A stretch of 64,000 nt of DNA from Lucifuga dentata (lineage: Eukaryota; Chordata; Actinopteri; Ophidiiformes; Bythitidae), in contig VXCM01001343.1 of NCBI GenBank assembly GCA_014773175.1, positions 71,442 through 135,441 of the forward strand. The letters are read 5' to 3'. The position numbers and the translations under genes are program-made. This document shows, one piece after another, positions 49,000-60,060 of this stretch (its first letter is position 1; each line of letters opens with the position of its first letter). The notes beneath the pieces are model-generated. The model did no database searches, was not told where the DNA came from, and worked only from the letters and a program-made list of their open reading frames with translations.

Positions 49000-51900
49000 G
49001 CTCATGGTGTGTTAATGATCAGAATGGAATGTCCTTTTTAACTTTACATTCAGTTTTACCTTTCATCCTTGTCAAGCTTGTAAATTTTAGCCACCACTAA
49101 TAGTGAATTAGTTCCTAAGTTGTTAAGTAGATGTGACAGCTGTCTAAGTGAGTGAAAAGGCCCATTTAGAGTGAAGTCCTGATAGTGAGAAGACATGCCA
49201 TACGCAGTAACATGTAGACATTCAGTTAGAGGGCAGAGATTTTAAGGATTTCCAGCTCAGATTCAGAGGCTTAACTGTGCAATCATGTATGCAGTTACTT
49301 CTCTACAATCAAACAGCCGCCATTTCTCCCATTTCTCTCAGCACTATAAAACAGCAGGTTTTCCTGTTAGCTATGTTTCTAGCTCGTGCTTGACTTTGAG
49401 GTAAAAGCAGAGTTAAGGAATACATTTCTGGCAAAAAGAAAAAAACAAAAAATTACGACTCCATAAATTTTAAAGTGTAAAATTACTCTCCGATAAGGTT
49501 AATGTGGCTTCAGTCAGCCTGACTTCACATTGGTTTGCCACATATCCTTTTCTTTATAGAATCAAGCACAGCTCATTAGCCTAGAGCACATTGTTCAGTC
49601 TGAGTGCCTCCAGGTCACCATTGGCTCAGACTGTGTAGGTAATAACCCTGCCAACTTTTAGACAATCAGCTTCCCCTTAACAGCCCAGGAAGGAATGAGA
49701 CAAAATGTGTCAGTTTCACGCAGAGAGACAGAGGGAAAGAGGACGCTGCAGTAGATGACTAGGTGGAGAACTGTATATAATCTATAGGATTAACAGCAGG
49801 GGAAAATGTATGTCTTTGCTTTGTCAGGTCTTAATTAGTACATTTTTTTTTAGTTCCACATGACTTTTGGATGTTTCAGGATACAGACATACAGTAATAA
49901 AGTTGGAGAGGTTGACTGGACAGGATCAAATCTTTTTTGTTGTGTTGGCATGACGAAGTGTGATGGGATATAAAATAGTCTCACATTAAACACTTTATAA
50001 ATGTTAAAATATTTAGTTTTTTCAGAGGTCAGGAACTTTAGGGGTTTAGAAAAGGTTCAGATCCCCCTTAAGGCATGGGTCTGGTGTCTGTTTCTTAATT
50101 AGACAGTTTTTAAGATACGTTTTGGCTCCTCTGGTGGGGGTCAGGATATTTCTGCCTTTGCATGACAGGTAGTTTCACTAATTAGGCTCGATAAATGTAA
50201 ATGTTAAAAACACTCGGGTGAAATCCATGACTTAAAGATTAGGACATGAAGAGGTGAAGGGCAAGTAACACTGCTGGAATTTGTTGCACACAATGTCCAT
50301 ACGCATTTCAAAAATTATCTGGAGAATTGCTAATCACAGTTTTCCTCAGGGGCTTTTCTGACCATCCTGTCCAAAAACACTTTTATAAGTCTATCACAGT
50401 TTTAAAGGCTAATTAATCTTTACTCCAAACTCTGCTTCTCGATTTTTGACTCTTACAGCCGAAGAAATGAGGAACTGCTGCTACCACATTATACTGTAAG
50501 AAGCATGTCCTTTCCAAGTTGGATATTAAATTGCTTATTGTCATCAAATCAAGGGCTTGGTTCAGTATGGGAAAGTCTGAGGAGTTGTTTATGAATAAAC
50601 GTGATTAATAGAAAATGGCCCTGACCTGAATGTACTTTGACTTCTGTAGAAATCATTTCATTGTTCAGACTGTCCTGCTGGGACTTCTTCCCCTTTAGCA
50701 GCAGGCTGCAGCAATTAGAAGGAGCAAAATCTGCCTTTCCTGGTGCTGGTGGTACAGAGAGTTACAGTATAACAAAGGACCATTCCAGGCCATGCCAGGC
50801 AGGCACTGCGATAATGAAGCTCAGCCAGAACCTCACCCTGAGAAACAGGAGTGGGGGTATAGTAGAATGACAGAGGTGTGAAGACAAAGAGTGAATGAAA
50901 AAATAAAGAAGAGACTGACAGAGAATGGGAGACGTATGGTCCAGACAAGCAGAGAGGTGAGGCTGTGTTGCACAGACACATTTAGTGACATTAAGGATAC
51001 CTTAACAGCAAATTTTATACCCTACATTGATTTTTATCTCTCCCCAAATTGAGTTCCATCTTTTCCTCCACTTATCTCTGACTCCGGTCTTTGCCTGCCT
51101 TTCAGACTGTGAAATGGAGAGTGGTAATTTCCCTGGCTTCTCTCTGTATGTTAATGAAGCTCTAATCTGTTCCTGAGCGAGTGCCTTAATGAGGGCAACG
51201 TGCCCCTCACTCAGCCTGCTAGCTCTAGTTAAGCTACTATTATGGAAATAGCACGTTACCATACGTCGTCCTGGGACCATGCTGAAATGTATGCCTTATT
51301 TCCACTTTTAAAGCTTTCTTCTCCCTCTTTAACAAGGCTGGGTGTTCCTCTGAGGCTGTGAGCAGTAGATAAACAAACATGGTAATGACAAGCACAGGGA
51401 GAAGCTTCACACAGTTTGAGGTCTGGTTGTTTTCAGATGCTGGCTGTTGGTAGGGCTAAATAGGCCACATAGGCATATGGAGGTAGATGAGACCATTGTG
51501 AGAGTCACGTATGTGCGCACCCCTACGCCCAGAAGTTTATTTTTAATCGACTTTGTCTTGTTTATGTGTTTTGTTTTTTTTTGTGCTGGTGTGTACATCT
51601 CTCTTGAAATGGAATATGTATGCTGAAAAATTGAATTAACAGGGATTATTCACATAATTTTCTGCTTAATTAGCACATCCCATTGATCATTTCATATCCT
51701 CTTTTCCATAACGCCTGCTGATGACGATAATACTTGGCTGTATTTAGAAAAACACCCTAACCAGATTAAAAGTAAGAACAGATGCTGCTTAGAGCTGTTT
51801 CAAAGACTTGTATCAAAGGATATTATGGCTTTATTCATTTTGCATGTATCTAGGCCAGCCAAGCCCCTGCCACTCCCACAGACCACATATGAAGGGTGGT

Positions 51901-54900
51901 GTGGTGGGTGACTATGAAATGGATTAACTTCTTTCTCTCTCTTCACTCACAAAATGAAATTGCTAATCTTTAAGTCTATCTTTTTGTCAGTTTCCTTGAA
52001 TTTGCTCTTCCATCCTTCTTTTTTCCCCCAGCCTTTGGTTTCAAGACAGTGCTGAGTGTTGTGTACTTTCTTCAAATACTGATGTTTGTCACTTTGAAAA
52101 GTAAATGTTGAAAAAGAAGTCAGCTGTGGACAGGCTCTTCTGAAGTTATCTTGCTTGCCTTATGCAGACAGTGACTGATGCTTAGAGATCTGCTGAAGAT
52201 TACACTCATGCTAAGATGACAGCTCGTTTACTTTTTATCCAGAGTGACTTCCCATCAACACTGAGCTTTTGTCAATCCCATCGTCAGAACCACTCTTTTA
52301 ATGTAAAACAGAGGGTGAAAAAAAACCACTACTACTTTTTTGAGGAAACAAGTGAGTGTGAAGTTGAAGTGTATGAAACAAGAGTAGGAGGTGGGTGATT
52401 TTTTTTTTTTTTTTCCCTTGCACTCTGCTGCTCATATTATACAAATTTACCACAGGGACTGAAATCTCAGGATTCCTGTTAAGATGATGAAAAGATGTCT
52501 GAGCCTTGTCTCAGATGAGTCTTTAAAGGTGTGCTTGGATTTAAAGATTCTCTGGAGGCTTTGTTACAAGTTTTCAAGTTCATACATCAATGACATAGTC
52601 ATGAACTGTGCCAGTTTGCAGATTAAGAATGTCAAAGTAGGCTAGGGAACTGTTTGATGTAGGCAAAGCTTAATGGCTTGTACCATTTCATTCCTTCACC
52701 TCATATGTAGGGGTTTCACCAGAAATCTAGAAAGCTGTAAGTCCTTCTTTGGCATAAGGCATTGTAGGTCATATGTCATACACCGGGCTTCAAAAGGTGA
52801 GTTTTTGGGACATATTTTGCATCTGTTAGGAACACTGGTGAATGTATTGCAATATAAAGCACAGAATATATGTATTTGATATAGCTTATATATCAAAACA
52901 TCACTCACTCACTCACATTGCAGCAGTTTTGTGCAGGGAATGTGTTATGCTTATGTCACTGACATTGGCTTAGCATGGGGCAATATTGGTTGGATCTATA
53001 ACAGAACCTAGTTGATAAATCAGGTTGGATCTTAGTGGAATTTTTTAAAAATAAAATACTGATGACAGAAAGGTTAATTGATTTATTTGTATCATAATCT
53101 TCAGGCACCAGAAATATTTATTGATGTGAACCAATAGCAATATGTAAAATTTATGATGGAAACACTTACTCACAATAATGTCCCAGCTTATTGGAGAAAT
53201 CAGCAACCACAGCACAAAGCAGATGACACACTGTGCTGACTTGAGGGCTGATCAGAACCAGACTTTGCTTCTATACAGCTCTAACCGCAGTAAGCGGAGT
53301 GCTGTCATACTTCCTTCAGGGAGGGAGGGGAGGATTCCCGTGTGGTCGAATAATAGTGTGGCTCTCTCTAAAGTTAGGGGAGTGGGGTATAGAAATGGAG
53401 GGGAAGAATGGGTCATAAAACATCTGTCATGGATCCATTAAGTGTCACTCACACCACAAAAAAGTGCTGTAAAGCCTTGTGGCTGTATGAAATTTGTTCA
53501 TGTGCATTGTGTGTGTGCATGTTTTTGTGCGTATCTGTGTGCTGCATTACAAGTGTTTTTGATTAAAGTTAGAGCTACGCGGCATTGAGAGGCCATCGCG
53601 AGGATGTGGTGGTGGTGCGGTAGTCCCAGTCATCATCAGTTAGCTCAGGGAGTCTGGAGATGAGCACAGATGTTTAACATGCTGCCTCTGAAGCAGCATG
53701 AGTGCACGCACATTGCAAGATGTGAGATTTAGCTCGACGCTCACACTGAATAACAGCATATTAAAAAGCCTAAGTGTTGTGGGAATAAGATTTTTTTTTT
53801 TTTTATTGACACTTGTGGTTTGTTTAGTTGTTTTTTTTTTATATAGAACCCATGGAAACCCATAATCACTAGCTGACAAATGGCTCTTTTGTCTCATTGA
53901 TTTTATTAATGTGAAATTCCTTTTGCATTGTTGTACCCAGAAGCTACAGCTTTGACTCATTTTAGGATGCTTGTGCCAATCTAATCTCTTTTGGTTTTCT
54001 GTCCTTTTTGGCTCACTCAGTATAGACCAGTCATGGACCCAAGCAGTCTAAAAAGTGAGAATCTACTCACAGACATTTGGTAAATCCCCATATATTTGTA
54101 GTTTTCGTACATCCACAAATGCAGTTTGTGGCCCAAAACAGTCATGTTACATTTTTAATTTAATAAATGTTGTGGTGTTTAGTCTGATCAGGATAAATAT
54201 CAAAGTCGTTACAACAGAAGCCAAGGCCACCTTGTAGAGATGCTTGGTTAGTTTGATGAAATTTGTATATGCTTGGCTTGAAATGTGAGAGAAAGACATA
54301 CAGAGAGACAGAATGGACTAAAAGAGAATGGTGAATATGAACTGTGATTTGAATGTGATTACTGGCCTGTGTACTGAAATGATCGACTTGAAATCTTTTA
54401 TTAAATAAACAGTCACTGGCTTTTAAACCATTCTTTTCTGTTTGGTCCCTGAGCAGTGGCCTCAGTTCTTGAACAAGGCTAATATCGGTGAATTAACTGC
54501 CCAAAAATGTCATACAAACCCCTCTATGGCAGCACAGGGGGCCATCAAACTGCAGAAGCTGAACCTAACTCAGCGAAATTTTGATTGCATCGTTGTAAAA
54601 TTAGTATTTTAAATCATTATACTGTATCGATTGAGTAAATTTGTTGACCTTTGAACAAAATGCAAGGAGTTGCGAATTATTAAAATGCAGTAATATATAC
54701 AGTATCTGTGTTATTACATTATAGTCATTACACATATTTATTGATACTCATGTACATACATTCTCCTGCTGGTTTGGTTGTAAATAGATCACATACTTAT
54801 ACATTTCTAATTCTCAATTTTGTTCTTGTTGCCTTATCCTTATTTTTATTTTATTTTATCATATATTTTTATACTTAAGAAGCACAGTTGGGGAATCTAC

Positions 54901-54990
54901 CAGAAAAAGAATTTCACTGTTGTTACACTTGTATGGTTGCACGTAAGAAATGAGACTTTGAAACTTCTTCATTACTTGATCACTCAGTTT
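49000..54990. other. intronic stretch, mostly unique DNA
   Basis: No supported gene or transposon. Complex, low-repeat blocks at about 49540-49700 and 51090-51280 stand out and are possible conserved non-coding elements. T tracts occur near 52391-52414 and 53790-53804. Confidence 0.4.
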
Positions 54991-55240
54991 TGTAGCTGCA
55001 CTGAAAAAAATGCTACTTTGAATTTTCTTAATTATTATATGTCAAGTGGTTGCATTAAATAAATTTATTTAGGTTCATCTATATATTTTTAATTTGATTG
55101 TATTTAATATTTTTAAGTAATTTCAGTGAAATTAAATTTGTAGTTTTAGCTAAAACAAATTGAGTAACTTTCACTGAAATTTCCTTAGTCATTCTATGTT
55201 GCGTAAACTTAAACACATTTAGTTAGTTTGGCTCAATGTT

Positions 55241-55371
55241 TTTGAGTAAATGTAGCTCAATCCAGTGGTGTAATAACTAAATATTAAAATTAAGTGTAGT
55301 TTTTTNTTTGAGTAAATGTAGCTCAATCCAGTGGTGTAATAACTAAATATTAAAATTAAGTGTAGTTTTTT
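55241..55371. repeat. exact 65-bp duplication around an assembly N
   Basis: 55241-55305 and 55307-55371 are identical, starting TTTGAGTAAATGTAGCTCAA, on either side of the N at 55306. Same signature as at 48615, so probably an unmerged overlap and not biology. Confidence 0.9.
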
Positions 55372-55380
55372 TAAACTTTT

Positions 55381-55595
55381 GTTTTATTCAGGGGTAGTTT
55401 GCTGAGCATTAAATGCTCTTTTACAGGAACGTCCTGCTCACAGCCTCACATCATTCACACCTGGTGCCCAAGTAACCACAAACTCCACCTCTCATTCACT
55501 TCCCAACCCAGATTTCTCCTGCCAGTCCAAGACTGAACCAGTGATCTGTGGGTCACCAGCTCGCTTCTCTAACCTTTAGACACCACTGTCCATTT
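55381..55595 (-). mobile_element. tRNA-derived SINE candidate nested in the MITE
   Basis: The minus strand starts GTGGTGTCTAAAGGTTAGAG, with an A-box-like TGTCTAAAGGTTAGAG at 55567-55582, and has a B-box-like GGTTCAGTCTTGG at 55527-55539, at tRNA-like spacing. It is followed by GGGTTGGGAAGTGAATGAG, a segment common in fish SINEs. The B box differs from the ideal GGTTCGANNC, so it is probably inactive. Confidence 0.55.
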
Positions 55596-55631
55596 AAAGC
55601 AGTTCCATGTGTATACGCATGGAAAAACTGA

Positions 55632-55912
55632 TGCTGACCCTTTTTCATTGCTACATATAAAAATTTAGCTTTATTTAACTGATTTCAACGTGTTATTTTG
55701 TTCTGCTCAAGATTTTTGATTAACTGGAATTAATAGAGATGATAATAGAGCTGTGACATTTTTCTAGTTGCTTTTAATTAAATAAATTTAGAATGTTTGA
55801 AGCACTGGGAGATATAATTCCAACTAATCAAAAATATTAAGCAAAATGAAATAACACATTGAAATCAATTAAATAAGGCTAAATTTTTATATGTAATATC
55901 TAAACAGGGTCA
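55632..55912. repeat. ~100-bp foldback inside the CACTG MITE
   Basis: The left arm (about 55632-55735) and the reverse complement of the right arm (about 55818-55912) share ACATATAAAAATTTAGC, TTATTTAA, TGATTTCAA, GTGTTATTT and TTTTTGATTA in order, with a spacer of roughly 80 bases. Confidence 0.8.
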
Positions 55913-56324
55913 ACGTCAGTTTTTTCAGTGTTTAGTTCAACAGTTTTTTGTTTTTTTTTAACACCTTCTCCAGTTGTCCATCTGTGGTTTTGTTCATATT
56001 GTGCGTCTCAAGAAGTTTGAGCTCTATAGGTCTCCACTTCTCAGAAATAAGCCAGTGTTCTGTGAATACAGTGTCTGTGTGTGTGTGGGCACACACATAC
56101 TGTATGTGTTCATGACTGCCTTTGGGCAGCATCAGTATCTGCATCTCTGTGTGTCTGTATATGTGTGTGTGTGTCTCTGTCATTCTAGTCCAGTGAGAGG
56201 CCCATTGGGCGCAGACAATCCCAGGCTTTGTGTGTGTATCCTGCTGCCAGGCTGTGTACTGTACTGAATGGGCTCTTGGGACTGAGGCGTGTGAAAATCC
56301 CACCCTGGCCCACCTAGAGACAGT

Positions 56325-56362
56325 CAGTTGTGTGTGTGTGTGTGTGTGCGTGTGTGTGTGAG
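56325..56362. repeat. (GT)n microsatellite
   Basis: GT units with one CGT interruption. The CA-rich opposite strand gives a long but meaningless frame of repeated His and Thr. Confidence 0.85.
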
Positions 56363-58049
56363 TGAGTGCATACGTGTGACAGAAAAAGAGTGTATGTGTG
56401 TGTGTTTGTCTGTAGGGTGGGAAGTGGTGGGTGAAGGAGGACACTCCACACCACAACAAGAGCTCTCTGTGTTGGACAGTATACAGAGAGATTCTTTATT
56501 ATTCTTGTATTTCATTAACTGAGAAACATAATGAAATGACAAATGAAATGACAAATAACCCCAGTGGTGGTCACTCCATTCTCTCGGCCTCAACACCACA
56601 GTGCTGGTCAGACAGAAAGAGAGACAAAGACAGGCAACTGTCTCGCTTTCTGTCTGTCTTTCTCTCTCTCTGTGTCCCTGTATTCTTAATGATACAAACT
56701 GTATATGAATGGATGCCTGATATTAAGTTTTGTTTGTGTTTTGTTTGCAAACCAGTCATGTCAAGCACATAAAGGTTCAGGAGGTGGATGTGGGAGCAGT
56801 AGACTGTGATGGAAGCCTTCATTTTCCCATCGTCTCCAACCACAACACAGGATGTGGTGGATTGAAATTGGGGAAGTAGATGGACAGCGTGTATGCACAC
56901 ACAAATACTGAACAAGCACACACAAAGTGGACAGACAGGACATAGGTAATATCATCTCTGTGAGATCAAACCAATAGGCAAAACATCTCGGTCCTATTCA
57001 GCTGACCACTGAGGATGTTATTTGTTTACCCTCAGAAGGTACGTTACCACCTGATACTCACAAATTCATGATTCATTGTTGTTGAATGAGTTTGTTGCAC
57101 ATTTTGACTACATGGGGCGTCCCTGTGTGTTTCATGACTTGAATAAAGATGCAGTGTTTTTATTTAGGGAGTTATTTTAACGTGTCATTATTCGCTTTCC
57201 TTTATTTATTTATTTACTTGCAACAGCAGCCATTCAACACAGTAAGCAGCGCTCCTACTTCCTTTGAAAGTTTATTGTTAATACTGTGTACTTCAAAGGA
57301 GTCTCTCTTATTAATGCAAGATATTTAAAAAAAAAAACATTCCCTCTCCTCTCCTCTCCTCTCTTCTCCTCCCCTCCCTGTGTTTACCATCTCTGTTTGG
57401 GTGCTTGTTTGTGTTTGTGGCCTAGTGTCTCTGAGCATGCAGACATATGCCCCGTTCCTCCTCTAATTGGTTCTCTGCATTCATGTGGGGATATGGAGAC
57501 AGGGACATAGACTGCAGGAAGGCTGACTTTTAATAAATGTCAGTCCAAAGCCGGGTTACGGATGGACAGCTTACTGATGGGCTGTTTATGCCAAGGCGAA
57601 ACTTAATGCAAGGGAGACAGGAGCAATGTTAAAGGAAAACAGAAGCTATAAATAGAGGAAGATGCATCTTGCCAGTGAGAGATGGAAAAGAGATGAGAGA
57701 GTGACAGAAAGAAGAATAACCTCAACAGTCAGAAAGAGCTTGAGGGAGAGAAAGACACTGAGACCTCCCCTCATACAGTACCAGCATGGAGGCAATGTTA
57801 CAAGCTGGCAGCAGTGTATCTGTTTGTAAACTTGTAATTGTGTGTGTATGTGTGCGCATGCATGCACGCAAGTGCAACTTTGTGTTTTAGTGTGTATGTA
57901 TAGACTTTTTGTGTGTTGCTTGCCTACATGTTTGTGCGTGATTATAACTGTGTTTGTGAGTGTGTACATGGATACGGATACATGTATAAATGTGTGTGTG
58001 TGTGTGTGTGTGTGTTATGATCTGTTTTTAGGAATTCATCCTGTCAGGC

Positions 58050-58870
58050 CTGGAACCTGCTGCTTGCTTGCTGCTGTTTCCACACAAAGCAAAGCCAAAG
58101 CCACAGTTTGTTTATTGCTTTGCCTGCCTCGTTGTTCTTTTGATTGTTGTCAGAGATCCCACTGGCTCCCCTGGCATTGCTGCATACACTTCACTCTCTG
58201 CTATTATTTACTCTCTGCGGTTTTCAGAGTTTAGGATGTTATCAAAAGGGCCATTGAAAAAGGAAGAATGGAAGAAATTGCTAACAGGGAGAAAATATTT
58301 AGACTGGCGGAATGTTTTAGGCCAGTTTAGCCTCAGGTGTTTGACAATTCAGAGCAGATTAGAAAGGTTGAGTGACATGTCGGCCACTGTACATGTCTGT
58401 ACAAAGAAGAGTTTTTCATCCTGTCATCTCATGGAAGACATAAATGTGACAGAATTTGGGAGGGTCCTCTTCTCTTCTCTTCTCTTCTCTTCTCTTCTCT
58501 TCAGGAATAGCACCATGTATGTTTCTATGGGCTTGCATGTCTGTGCACATTATCTGTATGTGCACATTTCTCTTCTAAGTACCAGGCATGATTGACAGTT
58601 TCTAGTATTTGGCTTTGGCAGCTCTTATTTGTTGTAGTTGACAGGCTTTTAGTGAATGGCTGACATTTTGAGGTTCCATGACTGTCACTGTGTGATGGCT
58701 TTGGGGCGGTGCTGTGGATGTGGATGCCAGCTAATAGTGCCCTCTTTTCAGCATCAAAGCACAGCTTATGTGTGGCTCCTGTGTGCTGTTATTCAGACAG
58801 GCTCTGGGCTCTCCGGGTCATGGGAAGATTAAACATGATGGGGTTTCTTTTGACAGTTAAATCGTTTTTG
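58050..58870. other. complex intronic block, possible conserved non-coding DNA
   Basis: Little simple repeat apart from a TCTTC pentamer run near 58470-58502. A plus-strand frame stays open for 175 codons (58068-58595) but resembles no family I know and ends through the microsatellite. Sites such as ACACAAAG and TTATCAAAAGGGCC suit SOX- or MEF2-like binding, which is inference only. Confidence 0.25.
58470..58502. repeat. (TCTTC)n microsatellite
   Basis: Six to seven perfect pentamer units. Confidence 0.9.
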
Positions 58871-59373
58871 TTTTGTTGACTGGCACTGTAATGGAAATCT
58901 ACTGTCTGCTGTGTTGCCAAATCAAGTAATAGCAAAATGTTTCACACCTATAACATCAACGGTAAACATCAGGTGTCAGTGTGAGCCCCTCACAATCAAA
59001 GTCGAGGGATTCAGACAGAAATTTAGACCACCTATGGGTTGGGTGGGTGGGGGAGGGTTGCATTACGATTGAGTTACATGAATAACCGGAGATATGCAGC
59101 CTAAGCTTTACTTACCATTTGTAACCTCTTCTGCTGCAGTCTGAGGAAGGAGAGCTGCAAAAAATATTTCCAGCATTAATACATAAAATTTGTCATCAGA
59201 CATGACAAGCTGAATGTGATTGGCTGCACGTCTCTCCCTGTATTTTCATCAAAGTGTCTCCATGCAGACCATCTAATATTGTGAAAGTTATCCAACTTTA
59301 CAAAGGAAATTCCTTGATCACTGCATATTTCTCTGCTTGATTTTTTGCTGCTCTGTTTATGGAGTACAAGGCT

Positions 59374-59374
<1 letters not shown>

Positions 59375-59450
<76 letters not shown>
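59375..59450. repeat. (CT)n plus (CA)n compound microsatellite
   Basis: About sixteen CT units, a short GTCTAA joint and about twenty CA units. Confidence 0.95.
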
Positions 59451-59452
<2 letters not shown>

Positions 59453-59844
59453 GGTGGGTTGCTTGATACATAAATGAATATTCATGGGAGGGCAAACTGC
59501 ATTTTCCATTTCAGGGTATGCATGCGTACCTGTGTTCTGCTTATGCACAGCCCTGTCTATAAACTTCAAAATATGGTAAGCATTATTTGGTATGGTATGG
59601 TAAGCAATGCTTTTGTTCTCAGGGACCTGGAAGAAATGGTATCACACCGACCAATGATCACATGTACGTTAGTCAAAGTTTACACCAAATCCAGTACTAA
59701 TGTATATACATACATATATATCCTGTCAGCTGTTTAGGCTTGGTGGGGGGGGNTAGCAGCATGTGGAAATCTTAATTCTGATGGATCGTGTTGAATGTTT
59801 GGGGGGTCCATCGTCCCCACACTGCAATTGCCTTTTTATGTTGT

Positions 59845-60060
59845 TCTCTTAGTTTAGTTTAGTTTACACATGAAAAAAAAACAAAGAATAACAAGGAAAA
59901 TACAAAATGCAATATTTTAGATATACAAATACAAAATTATAAATGTAGGAACGTGTCAGAGAATATGCAAAAAACCCTCAAGAGGCTTGTACAAGGCAAT
60001 TCTCCGGAATATGCATGTGAACTACTTAAGTTAGTAAAACTGTAGTAAAGAAAAATAAGA
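59845..60060. repeat. fish retroposon 3'-end-like repeat
   Basis: TTAGTTTAGTTTAGTTTACA leads into an A-rich block with AAAGAATAACAAGGAAAATA, GTGTCAGAGAATATGCAA and GGCTTGTACAAGGCAATTCT. This order resembles common fish LINE 3' ends. The family is not determined. Confidence 0.35.

Larger units (their letters stand above)
54999..55930. mobile_element. CACTG-ended MITE with nested insertion
   Basis: Begins CACTGAAAAAAA and ends TTTTTTCAGTG, opposed short ends of a kind common in fish non-autonomous DNA transposons. The interior has AT-rich TAAGT/ACTTA-like blocks, a probable SINE (55381-55595), an inverted repeat (55632-55912) and an assembly duplication at 55306. No transposase. The pairing of these two ends is inferred from their sequence and spacing. 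Confidence 0.6.

Noticed and set aside
50699..50760. Possible commd10 terminal exon after a TTTAGCAG acceptor-like site
   Set aside because: The reading (RLQQLEGAKSAFPGAGG) does not resemble the end of COMMD10 and no donor or stop pattern fits.
55932..56459. 175-codon minus-strand open frame
   Set aside because: Rich in His and Thr from CA microsatellites and lacking any family resemblance; low-complexity frame.
57842..58234. 130-codon plus-strand Cys/Val-rich frame
   Set aside because: Built mainly from TG repeats read as Cys and Val; no conserved motif.
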